NCBI GenBank assembly: GCA_934726055.1 | Contig: CAKVCZ010000006.1 | Coordinates: 1-64,000 of the forward strand | Length of the DNA stretch: 64,000 nucleotides | Direction: 5' to 3' | Source: an uncultured Candidatus Melainabacteria bacterium | GTDB lineage: Bacteria; Cyanobacteriota; Vampirovibrionia; Gastranaerophilales; Gastranaerophilaceae | Shown here: positions 53,239 through 61,486 of the stretch, piece by piece | How positions within the stretch are numbered: position 1 is the first letter of the stretch | How the letters are laid out: every line of letters begins with the position of its first letter | Position numbers and translations under genes: made by a program | Notes under the pieces: generated by a model | Databases searched by the model: none | What the model was told of the DNA's origin: nothing | Seen by the model: only the letters and a program-made list of their open reading frames with translations

Positions 53239-54012
53239 ATGCAAGAATTAGAAAAACAATTTCACATTCACTGTAAAGAAGGAGATGTAGGACGTTACGT
53301 TATTTTACCCGGAGATCCCGGCAGATGCGAATCAATAGCAAAATTATTTGATAATGCACATCACGTTGCTCAAAATAGAGAATATAATGTTTATACAGGA
53401 ACATTGTTAGGCGAAAAAGTTAGCGTTTGCTCAACAGGTATTGGCGGTCCATCAGCATCTATTGCTATGGAAGAATTACACAATATCGGTGCAGATACTT
53501 TTATCAGAACAGGTACTTGCGGCGGAATTGATTTAGACGTTCAATCAGGTGATATTGTTGTTGCAACAGGTGCAATCAGATTTGAACACACTTCAATGGA
53601 ATATGCTCCAATTGAATATCCTGCTGTTGCAAATTTAGATATTACACTTGCTCTACGTCAAGCTTCTTTAGCTATGGGTAAAACAACTCACACAGGTGTG
53701 GTTCAATGTAAAGATGCATTTTATGGACAACATAGCCCTGCTAAAATGCCTGTATCTTATGAACTGTTGCAAAAATGGGAAGCTTGGAAACGACTAGGAG
53801 TTAAAGCTTCTGAAATGGAATCTGCTGCATTGTTTGTTGTAGCAGATGCTCTAAAATGCCGTTGTGGTTCTTGTTTCCATGTAATCTGGAATCAAGAAAG
53901 AGAAGCTGCCGGATTAGACCAAAAAATGAGTGAAGACACATCTTCTTCCGTAAAAGTAGCTGTTGAAGCTCTAAAAATAATGATTGAACAGGATAGAGCT
54001 GCTAAAAAATAG
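53239..54012 (+). CDS. udp: uridine phosphorylase-like nucleoside phosphorylase
   Basis: A 257-aa NP-I family enzyme, cleaving a nucleoside with phosphate in salvage. VILPGDPGRCESIAKLF (phosphate site), STGIGGPSASIAMEEL (family signature), RTGTCGGIDLDVQSGDIVVA and KASEMESAALFVVAD (ribose-contact EMES) are visible. The length and these motifs are closest to uridine phosphorylase, although purine specificity is not excluded. AGGAG precedes the ATG, and the gene has its own promoter and terminator. Confidence 0.92.
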   Translation: MQELEKQFHIHCKEGDVGRYVILPGDPGRCESIAKLFDNAHHVAQNREYNVYTGTLLGEKVSVCSTGIGGPSASIAMEELHNIGADTFIRTGTCGGIDLDVQSGDIVVATGAIRFEHTSMEYAPIEYPAVANLDITLALRQASLAMGKTTHTGVVQCKDAFYGQHSPAKMPVSYELLQKWEAWKRLGVKASEMESAALFVVADALKCRCGSCFHVIWNQEREAAGLDQKMSEDTSSSVKVAVEALKIMIEQDRAAKK

Positions 54013-54026
54013 AAAATTATAATTGC

Positions 54027-54058
54027 AAAAAGAACTATCTTCAATGATAGTTCTTTTT
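54027..54058 (+). terminator. rho-independent terminator of nucleoside phosphorylase gene
   Basis: AAAAAGAACTATC-TTCAAT-GATAGTTCTTTTT: perfect stem followed by a T-run. Confidence 0.92.
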
Positions 54059-54089
54059 GTGTTATTATATTTTTGGAAGGAAGTAAATT

Positions 54090-54647
54090 ATGCCATTTGA
54101 ATTTGAAAAACAAAAAATAGACGGTCTTATTTTGGTAAAACCAAAAGTTTTTGGTGATAATCGAGGATTTTTTATGGAAACATACAAAAAATCTGATTTT
54201 TTTGCAAATGGTATAACTGAAGAATTTGTACAAGATAACCACTCAAAATCATCTAAAGGTGTATTAAGAGGATTGCATTATCAGGCAAAACCTTATGGAC
54301 AAGCAAAGTTAGTTCGTTGCGTAAGAGGTAGAATTTATGATGTTGCTGTGGATTTAAGAAAAGAATCAAAAACTTTCGGACAATACGTTAAAGTTGAACT
54401 TTCTGAAGAAAATCATAACATGTTATTTATTCCAAACGGATTTGCACATGGTTTTGTTGCATTGACTGATAATGTTGAATTAATATACAAAACGGGTGGC
54501 GAATACGCTCCGCAAGCCGACAGAGGTGTATTATGGTCTGACGAAGATATAAACATTGATTGGGAAATTGATTTTGAACCTGTTTTATCAGAAAAAGACA
54601 AAGTTCAACCAAAATTAAAAGATATAAATAAGGAGGAACTATTATAA
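54090..54647 (+). CDS. rfbC: dTDP-4-dehydrorhamnose 3,5-epimerase
   Basis: A 185-aa cupin-fold epimerase of the dTDP-L-rhamnose pathway. DNRGFFMETYKKSDF, the catalytic-histidine segment VLRGLHYQ, and VRGRIYDVAVDLRK are the family motifs; FIPNGFAHGFVAL is also characteristic. GGAAGG precedes the ATG. It overlaps rfbB by one base. rfbA and rfbD are not in the window, so the remaining two steps must be encoded elsewhere. Confidence 0.95.
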   Translation: MPFEFEKQKIDGLILVKPKVFGDNRGFFMETYKKSDFFANGITEEFVQDNHSKSSKGVLRGLHYQAKPYGQAKLVRCVRGRIYDVAVDLRKESKTFGQYVKVELSEENHNMLFIPNGFAHGFVALTDNVELIYKTGGEYAPQADRGVLWSDEDINIDWEIDFEPVLSEKDKVQPKLKDINKEELL

Positions 54648-55630
54648 TGAAAAAAATGTTAGTTACAGGCGGTGCAGGTTTTATTGGAAGTTGTTTTGTA
54701 AGACATATCCTTAAAAAACATCCTGGTTATCAAGTTGTTAACCTTGATGCACTTACTTATTGCGGTAATTTGGAAAATTTAGATGATATAAAAGATAATC
54801 CAAATTACAAGTTTGTTCACGGAAATATCTGCGATAGAGAACTTGTAAGAGATATCATAAAAGATATGGATTATGTAGTAAACTTTGCTGCAGAATCGCA
54901 CGTTGATAATTCTATAAAACATCCTGAAATATTTGTTGAAACGAATGTTCAGGGAACATTAAATTTGCTTCAAGCTTGTAAAGAATTAGGTATCGAAAGA
55001 TATTTACAAGTTGGTACAGATGAAGTTTACGGTTCTTTGGGAAAAACAGGTTATTTCTACGAAACAACACCTATTCAACCAAATTCACCATATTCAGCAT
55101 CAAAAGCAAGTGCAGATTTGTTAGTTAGAGCATACCACGAAACTTACGGACTACCTGTATTAAATACTCGTTGTTCTAACAACTATGGTCCATACCAATA
55201 TCCTGAAAAATTAATTCCATTCTTTATTTCAAGACTACTAAAAGGGCAAAAAGTACCTGTATATGGCGATGGTTTAAATGTTCGTGATTGGTTATATGTA
55301 TATGACCATTGTGAAGCTATTGATGTAGTTTTACATAAAGGTAAAATCGGCGAAGTTTACAACATTGGCGGACACAACGAAAAAACTAATATGGAAATAA
55401 CACATTTAATATTGGATGCAATGGGCAAAGATGAATCTTCTATTGAATATGTTGAAGACAGATTGGGTCATGACAGACGCTACGCTATTGCAAATGACAA
55501 AATCACGTCTGAACTTGGTTGGGAACCATCTGTTACATTTGAGGAAGGTATCAAATTAACAATTGACTGGTATTTAAAAAATCAAGATTGGATTAAATCT
55601 ATTGAAGATAAAAAATTAGCTAAAGTATAA
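54647..55630 (+). CDS. rfbB: dTDP-glucose 4,6-dehydratase
   Basis: A 327-aa SDR enzyme converting dTDP-glucose to the 4-keto-6-deoxy sugar. GGAGFIGSCFVRHIL binds NAD; VGTDEVYGSLG and YSASKASADLLVRAYHETYGLP give the active-site TDE and YxxxK; CSNNYGPYQYPEKLIP is diagnostic for RfbB. AGGAGG sits within the end of rfbC, and the reading frames overlap by one base, so the genes are coupled. The sugar feeds surface polysaccharide. Confidence 0.97.
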   Translation: MKKMLVTGGAGFIGSCFVRHILKKHPGYQVVNLDALTYCGNLENLDDIKDNPNYKFVHGNICDRELVRDIIKDMDYVVNFAAESHVDNSIKHPEIFVETNVQGTLNLLQACKELGIERYLQVGTDEVYGSLGKTGYFYETTPIQPNSPYSASKASADLLVRAYHETYGLPVLNTRCSNNYGPYQYPEKLIPFFISRLLKGQKVPVYGDGLNVRDWLYVYDHCEAIDVVLHKGKIGEVYNIGGHNEKTNMEITHLILDAMGKDESSIEYVEDRLGHDRRYAIANDKITSELGWEPSVTFEEGIKLTIDWYLKNQDWIKSIEDKKLAKV

Positions 55631-55655
55631 GCTTATTTTTTACATTAAGATAATT

Positions 55656-55691
55656 AAAAAAGGACATTTTACTGTTAAAAATGTCCTTTTT
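55656..55691. terminator. bidirectional rho-independent terminator
   Basis: AAAAAAGGACATTTT ... AAAAATGTCCTTTTT between convergent rfbB and the acetyltransferase gene; A- and T-runs on both sides. Confidence 0.9.
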
Positions 55692-55705
55692 GCGTATAAA
55701 ATTAA

Positions 55706-56281
55706 TTATATTGTTTTAACTTTTCGTACTTCTTTTGCAGGAATACCAACAACTACGGTATTTTCAGGAACATCTTTTGTTACAAGTGCACCTGCCCCAA
55801 CTATTGCACCATCTCCTATTTTTACACCTGCTAATATTGTTGCATTTGAACCTATCCAAACATTATCACCAACTCTTATTGATTTTGGATAGATGTTTTG
55901 TCTGTATTCCGGTCTTTCGTCATGATTTAATGTTGCAAAAGTAACATTATGACCAATTAGAACTCCATTTCCTATTGTTATGCCGCCTTGATCCTGAAAT
56001 TTGCAACAAGCATTTATAAATACATTTTTCCCGACTGTAATATTTTTCCCACAATCAGTATAAATAGGAGGAAATAACCTAAAAGAAGAATCTACTTTTT
56101 TGCCTGTAAGCTTTGAAAACAATTCTACAATTTCTTCTTCCGTATGATATTTGTTATTTATTTCCATTGTAATTTTTATTGCTTCTTGACTTAATTTGTG
56201 AAAAAATGACAACATTTCTCCTTCAACCATTTTTTCACTCGCCATTTGCTCATAAAAATCTTTTAAATCATATCTTTTCAT
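55706..56281 (-). CDS. sugar O-acetyltransferase (maltose/galactoside acetyltransferase type)
   Basis: A 191-aa hexapeptide-repeat acetyltransferase of the LacA/Maa group. The N-terminal helical Mac domain (~1-60) precedes a left-handed beta-helix (GGITIGNGVLIGHNV, IRVGDNVWIGSNATILAGVKIGDGAIVGAGALVTKDVP). The catalytic histidine is in TLNHDERP. It would transfer acetyl from CoA to a sugar. It is single-gene, opposite in direction to rfbCB, with a weak ribosome site AAAGAAAG. Confidence 0.93.
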   Translation of the reverse strand: MKRYDLKDFYEQMASEKMVEGEMLSFFHKLSQEAIKITMEINNKYHTEEEIVELFSKLTGKKVDSSFRLFPPIYTDCGKNITVGKNVFINACCKFQDQGGITIGNGVLIGHNVTFATLNHDERPEYRQNIYPKSIRVGDNVWIGSNATILAGVKIGDGAIVGAGALVTKDVPENTVVVGIPAKEVRKVKTI

Positions 56282-56410
56282 ATTTTCTTTCTTTATTCAA
56301 CACTCTTGCACTCTGATGGTTATTTTATCATAAAATTGCCCACATTACCATTTTGACAATTACACATTTTTATTCTTTACTTGTATAATAATAATTGGAG
56401 ATAAATTATA

Positions 56411-58501
56411 ATGATTAGACGAAAAATAATAGCACTTATTTTACTTTTATGCACATTTTCCGTGAATTTAGAAGTTTTGGCTGCTGAAACAAAATATCCG
56501 GATTATACTTATGAATTTTTGGGCAATGATAGATTTGAAAATTACAGCAGAAAAATGTTTAATTTTAACTTGGGGTTAAACAAATATTGCATAAAACCTG
56601 TGCACATTTTATGGGCAAGTTTAATTCCACAATATGGAATGGATAGAATTTTTGGATTTTCAAATAATATTGAATATCCGATAAGACTTGTTAGCAGTCT
56701 TGTACAAAGAGATTTTCATAATGCGGGAAATGAAACTAAGAGATTTTTCATTAATACGACTATTGGTTTAGCCGGAATGTTTGATCCTGCTAAAAGATTT
56801 CTAAAAATAGAACGCAGCAGGGATAACATGGATAAAGCACTTGCAAGATGTAATATTAAATCCGGTGCATATTTTGTTTTACCTGTAATTAACTTTACAA
56901 CTGTTAGAGGTCTTTTTGGACGTGCATTTGATATGGCACTTAATCCAAGTACATACATAGGAAGCCCTGTTATTGCAGTTATTAAAGCTGTTATAGTTAT
57001 TAATAGAACTTCGTACCTACAATCTATTGTACAGCTTATTGAATCTAATTTTGTTGACCCGTATTACATTACAAAATTGGCATTTGGGCTGGATGGTTTT
57101 ATAAAAAAGAACAACTATGACAGAGTAGAAGTTCTTTCTAAACTACAAACAACAGATCTTAAAAATAAAAGTAATAATGTTAAAAGCATAAAAAATCAAA
57201 GAAATAAAAACTCAAAAGCTAAACTTGCAGTATCGGCTAAACTTCTAAAAAATGGTGCAATTTATAACAATATAGAAAATCCAAAAAATGAAAAAATAGA
57301 CATTGAAAAAGTTTCTATAAAACCTGACTTACATTTAAAAAACTATGCCCCACAATCACCAGTTGTAGATTCAATGCGTACATTTTTATTTGAATTACCT
57401 GAAGCCACTGATTCTATGTGGAATGAATTATCTCCATGGAATTGTTCTTTTGCAAACAGATTTAAAGTTTCCTCTGTTAACATCGTTCAGGGAAGAAAAA
57501 ATTATACATTCAAATATAGATTGCAAAAAAATAAAAATGCACCTTTAGCTATTATATATCCCTCAACAGGAGATGGAGTAAATGCAAATCACCCAATTAT
57601 GTTTGCAAAATTGTTTTATGATGCAGGATATTCAGTTCTTATCCAAGGAAATCCTTTTCAATGGGAATTTGTACAAAGCATGCCGGAAAATTACAGACCC
57701 GGACTACCGGCAAAAGATGCTTTAATGATGAAAACAACGACAGAAAAAATTTTACAAAAATTGCAGAAAAAACACGGACATACATTTGAGAACAAAGTCG
57801 TTTTGGGAACATCTTTAGCTGCATTAGACATATTGTATATGGCAGAACAAGAATCTAAAAACAACAAATTGGAAAAAACTCAATATATCGCAATTTGTCC
57901 GCCTATTGATTTGGTTTATTCTCTTGAACAAATAGATAATTATTCAGATGAATGGACAAATTATTCGGAAAATCTAAAAGAAAAAGTAGCTTTTGCTGCT
58001 GCAAAACTTGTAAAATTATATCAATCTAAAGGCGACATTAAGTTCACAGTTAACCATTTACCATTCGATGAAGATGAAGCAAAAATATTTACAACATTCA
58101 TTATGCATCAAAAACTTGCAAATGTAGTATTTACACTGGAAAATGCACCAACAAACAAAAAAAGTGATGTCTACAACAAAATAAACGATATGAGCTTTTT
58201 TGATTATTTCGCAAAATACATCGTTTCAGACTCATATATAACGCACATGGATTTAGAAAACGGTATCGGAATAAAAGCGATTTCACATTATCTTAAAAAT
58301 TCAAATAATTATAAAATCTATCACACAAGAAACGATTATTTAATTAATCAATCGCAATTAAAATATCTAAGATATTTGACAGGCTCTAATCTAACCATAA
58401 TAGACAATGGTGCACACATGGGATTTTTATACAGACCTGAATTTATAAGAGATTTAAGTAAAACTATAATTGATATGAAATCAGGCAAAGAACGTATTTA
58501 A
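56411..58501 (+). CDS. MlaA-like domain fused to an alpha/beta hydrolase domain
   Basis: A 696-aa exported protein. After a signal sequence (~1-24) residues ~30-215 match MlaA/VacJ: RFENYSRKMFNFNLGLNKYCIKPV, PIRLVSSLVQRD, RFFINTTIGLAGMFDPA and KSGAYFVLPVINFTTVRG. The signal lacks a lipobox (LLLC at residue 14 has no small residue at -1), so it is probably not lipidated. After a Lys/Asn linker, residues ~330-690 form an alpha/beta hydrolase with nucleophile S468 in GTSLAA, likely Asp ~642 (RNDYL) and His ~669 (GAHMG). MlaA extracts mislocalised phospholipids from the outer membrane; the second half may process them. TATAAT and GGAG lie upstream. Confidence 0.85.
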   Translation: MIRRKIIALILLLCTFSVNLEVLAAETKYPDYTYEFLGNDRFENYSRKMFNFNLGLNKYCIKPVHILWASLIPQYGMDRIFGFSNNIEYPIRLVSSLVQRDFHNAGNETKRFFINTTIGLAGMFDPAKRFLKIERSRDNMDKALARCNIKSGAYFVLPVINFTTVRGLFGRAFDMALNPSTYIGSPVIAVIKAVIVINRTSYLQSIVQLIESNFVDPYYITKLAFGLDGFIKKNNYDRVEVLSKLQTTDLKNKSNNVKSIKNQRNKNSKAKLAVSAKLLKNGAIYNNIENPKNEKIDIEKVSIKPDLHLKNYAPQSPVVDSMRTFLFELPEATDSMWNELSPWNCSFANRFKVSSVNIVQGRKNYTFKYRLQKNKNAPLAIIYPSTGDGVNANHPIMFAKLFYDAGYSVLIQGNPFQWEFVQSMPENYRPGLPAKDALMMKTTTEKILQKLQKKHGHTFENKVVLGTSLAALDILYMAEQESKNNKLEKTQYIAICPPIDLVYSLEQIDNYSDEWTNYSENLKEKVAFAAAKLVKLYQSKGDIKFTVNHLPFDEDEAKIFTTFIMHQKLANVVFTLENAPTNKKSDVYNKINDMSFFDYFAKYIVSDSYITHMDLENGIGIKAISHYLKNSNNYKIYHTRNDYLINQSQLKYLRYLTGSNLTIIDNGAHMGFLYRPEFIRDLSKTIIDMKSGKERI

Positions 58502-58505
58502 TTCT

Positions 58506-59630
58506 TTAATATTTTAAAGAACTTAATGGTTTATAATTAAATCTTTCATATTTATCAAATGTAGATTTTCTTTCGTCAAAATCTTTTTCTGACACTGGTT
58601 TCCACTCATTTTTTAAAAAATTATACGAAATAAACCAAGGATTTTTTTCATCTTCATAACCATCATACTTAAATCCTACTTGAGGGAATAATTCAGTAGA
58701 GTTTTCTACAAGAGCGAAAACTAGCCATCCGCTTTCTTTTGCACCTGAAGAATATTCATTACAAATAAAAGTATCATCACATACAAAATATCTGTCTCGG
58801 ATACCTCCACTTACAACATGAGCAGGTTTTCTTTCTACCATGGTATAGATATCATAAACAATACCTTTCCAATTATCCTCAGAAATTTCGCCAATAAATA
58901 ATTCGTCAATACCGTCTGCATTAGCATCATAGTATGCATAACCAAATACATCCAGTGCGTTTTTACTACTTGAAGCAATTGCATTATACATATAGCTCAT
59001 ATCTTCTTTTTCTAATTTTTCAGAATCCCATTTTTCTTTTATGGCTCTAACATGTTTTTGCAAAATATCTTTATATAAATCTTCACCTTTCATTCCTTGA
59101 CCGTCAATATACTTAGATTTATTGACACCTTTTATCTTCGCATTAATTGTATTGCCTAAATCAAAAAGTTTATCGTACGATTCAGATTTTTTATTTGCAT
59201 AATCGTATTGCACATCTGTCGGACGAATTAACACAATATCATACAACACATTATTTTTATCAACCAATTCGCCTAACTTTTTTCCACCCGGCATTTGAGC
59301 ATGTTCAGAAGGTCTTTTATATGCCTTTACACCAAATGTCAAACCGCCAAAACCTGCTTGTTTTGACTCTTTATCATATATAAAAATACCATTATTTTTC
59401 TTTTGTACTACATACAAATTTTTTATTTCATTTGGCAATTCTATTGAAAAAAGACTGTTAGATACACTATGAAATTTTTTATCATTAACAACTGATTCTT
59501 TTTTATTAATTTGTTTAATTGAATTCGTCTTTGAATTTTCACTACCAATAACACTTATTTCGGAACCGAATATTATAACTAAAATCAAAGCTATTGCAAT
59601 AAACAACTTATTAAATAACATTTTCTTCAT
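58506..59630 (-). CDS. secreted or anchored protein of unknown function with EF-hand-like loop, 374 aa
   Basis: Not recognised. The N-terminus has one hydrophobic helix (~8-26), suggesting export or an anchor. The middle (~55-150) is mixed alpha/beta; a short acidic loop, YDANADGIDELFIGE, has the Dx[DN]xDG pattern of calcium-binding EF-hand/dockerin-like loops. The C-terminal half is rich in aromatic and acidic residues (RDRYFVCDDTFICNEY). The longest frame starts at 59684, but AAGGAG eight bases before ATG 59630 settles the start. The stop lies 4 bases from that of the MlaA-fusion gene. Confidence 0.75.
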   Translation of the reverse strand: MKKMLFNKLFIAIALILVIIFGSEISVIGSENSKTNSIKQINKKESVVNDKKFHSVSNSLFSIELPNEIKNLYVVQKKNNGIFIYDKESKQAGFGGLTFGVKAYKRPSEHAQMPGGKKLGELVDKNNVLYDIVLIRPTDVQYDYANKKSESYDKLFDLGNTINAKIKGVNKSKYIDGQGMKGEDLYKDILQKHVRAIKEKWDSEKLEKEDMSYMYNAIASSSKNALDVFGYAYYDANADGIDELFIGEISEDNWKGIVYDIYTMVERKPAHVVSGGIRDRYFVCDDTFICNEYSSGAKESGWLVFALVENSTELFPQVGFKYDGYEDEKNPWFISYNFLKNEWKPVSEKDFDERKSTFDKYERFNYKPLSSLKY

Positions 59631-59830
59631 TAAATTTACTCCTTGCAAAATATTTTTCATTGCATCTATTATAATACACCTCAATTTAAAATAAAAGAGA
59701 TTTATAATAATCCACTTATTAACTAATAATTTTACTAAATTATACTTATCTTTTACCCAACAGACTAATTACATTATTGTTTCACAAACATATACTAATA
59801 CTGGTAGAAGAAAAATAAGGAATATAAATT

Positions 59831-60070
59831 ATGAAACATTTTATTGTTAATTTCGGTGGTTTTTTTGTTGACATAATGGCTATTGTAACCATTATCGGTT
59901 TGATTATTTCAACAGTCAAAATCATGGCAGCACAAGGTCTTTGGGCTGGTCTTGGTGCTTTATGGGCAGGACTTATCAGTTTCATTTTTGTTTTTTATTT
60001 GATTTATTTGGTTATGTCAATAAACGACAAATTATCTGATAGAAACGCAGAAAACAACACAAGATACTAA
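59831..60070 (+). CDS. small membrane protein, 79 aa
   Basis: Two transmembrane helices (about residues 12-32, MAIVTIIGLIISTVKIMAA, and 40-64, GALWAGLISFIFVFYLIYLV), and a short polar C-terminus. AAGGAATA precedes the ATG, and a terminator follows, so it is its own unit. No family recognised. Confidence 0.7.
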   Translation: MKHFIVNFGGFFVDIMAIVTIIGLIISTVKIMAAQGLWAGLGALWAGLISFIFVFYLIYLVMSINDKLSDRNAENNTRY

Positions 60071-60085
60071 AAAGAAAACTTAGTC

Positions 60086-60125
60086 AAAAAGGAAAGGTTA
60101 CAAAATTATATAACCTTTTCTTTTT
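60086..60125 (+). terminator. rho-independent terminator of 79-aa gene
   Basis: AAAAAGGAAAGGTTA ... TAACCTTTTCTTTTT: a long stem with one G-T pair followed by T. Confidence 0.85.
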
Positions 60126-60167
60126 GCTTTTTTATAATTTGTTAATTCTTCTTTTTTTTCATATATC

Positions 60168-60195
60168 TTGCAATTTTAGTATCAACAAATATAAT
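60168..60195 (+). promoter_or_regulatory. promoter of rubrerythrin gene
   Basis: -35 TTGCAA (60168-60173), 16-base spacer, perfect -10 TATAAT (60190-60195); ~30-base leader with AGAAAGAG before ATG 60231. Confidence 0.7.
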
Positions 60196-60230
60196 ACAAA
60201 AAAGAAACTAATTTAAGAAAGAGAATTGAT

Positions 60231-60788
60231 ATGGGTATTTACGGTCAAACCAAGGGAACTGAATTTGAAAAACAAATTGCTCAATTAGCATCAGGAGAAG
60301 CAATGGGCGGAATGATGTATTATGCAATGGCAAGAATTGCACAAGATTTTGGTTTGGAAGAAGTGGCAAAAGAATTTATTGGTTTAGGAAATCAAGAATT
60401 AAATCATGCCGGTTTTTATGCGACATTAAATGGCAAATATCCTAAAAATGAAAAAGAATTTTGGCAATTAGTAAAAGGTTTGTCTAAAGCAGAATATAAA
60501 GGCGAAGGCAATATAAATAAACTTGCAGATGCACTTCGTGCCAAAGGTTTGTCAGAAGCAGCAAATAGCGTTGAATATTTTGCTTTGCAAGAAAAACACC
60601 ATGGAATTAAAACAGAAGATATTTATAATAAGTACGCACCAAAAGAAGAAACCTCAACCGGACAACAAAATGTTTATGTATGCTCTGTTTGCGGATTTGA
60701 ATATGAAGGTGAATTAGATTCAGAACCTACTGATTACAAATGTCCTATTTGCGGATGTGCAAAAGGAGTATTCAAAAAACAAGAGTAA
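60231..60788 (+). CDS. rubrerythrin (peroxide-reducing ferritin-like protein)
   Basis: A 185-aa two-domain protein. Residues ~1-135 are a ferritin-like four-helix bundle with carboxylate/His ligands (LASGEAMGGMMYYAMA, NQELNHAGFYATL, FALQEKHHGIK); residues ~145-185 are a rubredoxin-type Fe(Cys)4 domain (CSVCGFEYEGEL ... CPICGCAKGVF). It would reduce H2O2 with electrons from NAD(P)H via a reductase, a typical defence in strict anaerobes. It has its own promoter. A flavodoxin-like reductase lies convergent. Confidence 0.95.
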   Translation: MGIYGQTKGTEFEKQIAQLASGEAMGGMMYYAMARIAQDFGLEEVAKEFIGLGNQELNHAGFYATLNGKYPKNEKEFWQLVKGLSKAEYKGEGNINKLADALRAKGLSEAANSVEYFALQEKHHGIKTEDIYNKYAPKEETSTGQQNVYVCSVCGFEYEGELDSEPTDYKCPICGCAKGVFKKQE

Positions 60789-60805
60789 AATTATAGACTA
60801 AACTC

Positions 60806-61450
60806 TTATCTTAATTCAAAGTTTTTTCCCAAATTAAGTGCCTTTTCAAGCTCCTTGGGAAGTTGTTCTTCTTTTCTTTTTAGTTTGTGATTTTTGTCAA
60901 AACATTCACATACATACTTATCATAGTCATTAAATTGGCAAGTATCGTAAGCAAAAATTCTTTCAGGTTTTGAGAATACAAGTTCAACAAACCATTCAAA
61001 GCGATTAAGGGTTGGGGAATATAATTCTTTGCATGTATTTTCATCAACATTCATCGTATAAATAATTGCCGTTTTTAATTTTTTGGGTGCAATAGAAGGA
61101 AAACCGTCTTTGTATTCAAAAAATGGGAACAAAAGTCTTTCTACACAACTTTTCATAACTCCGGTTATATCACCATAGTATATTGGTGTAGCAAAAACAA
61201 CTCCATCACTTTGTGCAATTTTATCTAAAATTGGAGTTAATCCATCGGGATAAGCACATCTTCCAAAGTTCTTTCCATCTTTCAATTTACAAGCAAAACA
61301 ACTTCTACAACCTTTAAAATCAATGTCATATAGGTTTATAATTTCAGCTTCAGCACCTGATTCTTTAACCCCTTTTGCGAAACTTTCGCACATTTTATAT
61401 GTGTTCCAATTTTTTCTTGGAGAACCGTTTAATATAATAACTTTTTTCAT
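60806..61450 (-). CDS. flavodoxin-fold NAD(P)H:FMN reductase-like protein
   Basis: A 214-aa flavodoxin-like protein. ILNGSPRKNWNTYKMCESFAKG binds the FMN phosphate; CRSCFACK supplies a cysteine cluster like those in iron-sulfur flavoproteins; VVFATPIYYGDITGVMKSCVERL is the family flavin-contact segment. It is predicted to reduce flavins or quinones and may pass electrons to iron or peroxide systems; this is inferred. GAGGTAGAT precedes the ATG. Convergent with rubrerythrin. Confidence 0.9.
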   Translation of the reverse strand: MKKVIILNGSPRKNWNTYKMCESFAKGVKESGAEAEIINLYDIDFKGCRSCFACKLKDGKNFGRCAYPDGLTPILDKIAQSDGVVFATPIYYGDITGVMKSCVERLLFPFFEYKDGFPSIAPKKLKTAIIYTMNVDENTCKELYSPTLNRFEWFVELVFSKPERIFAYDTCQFNDYDKYVCECFDKNHKLKRKEEQLPKELEKALNLGKNFELR

Positions 61451-61486
61451 ATCTACCTCATTATATTATAATTTTAATAAACGTAC

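Noticed and set aside
58502..58521. Palindrome TTCTTTAA-TATT-TTAAAGAA as a terminator
   Set aside because: The stem is almost all A-T and has no T-run after it; it also overlaps the end of the 374-aa coding region.
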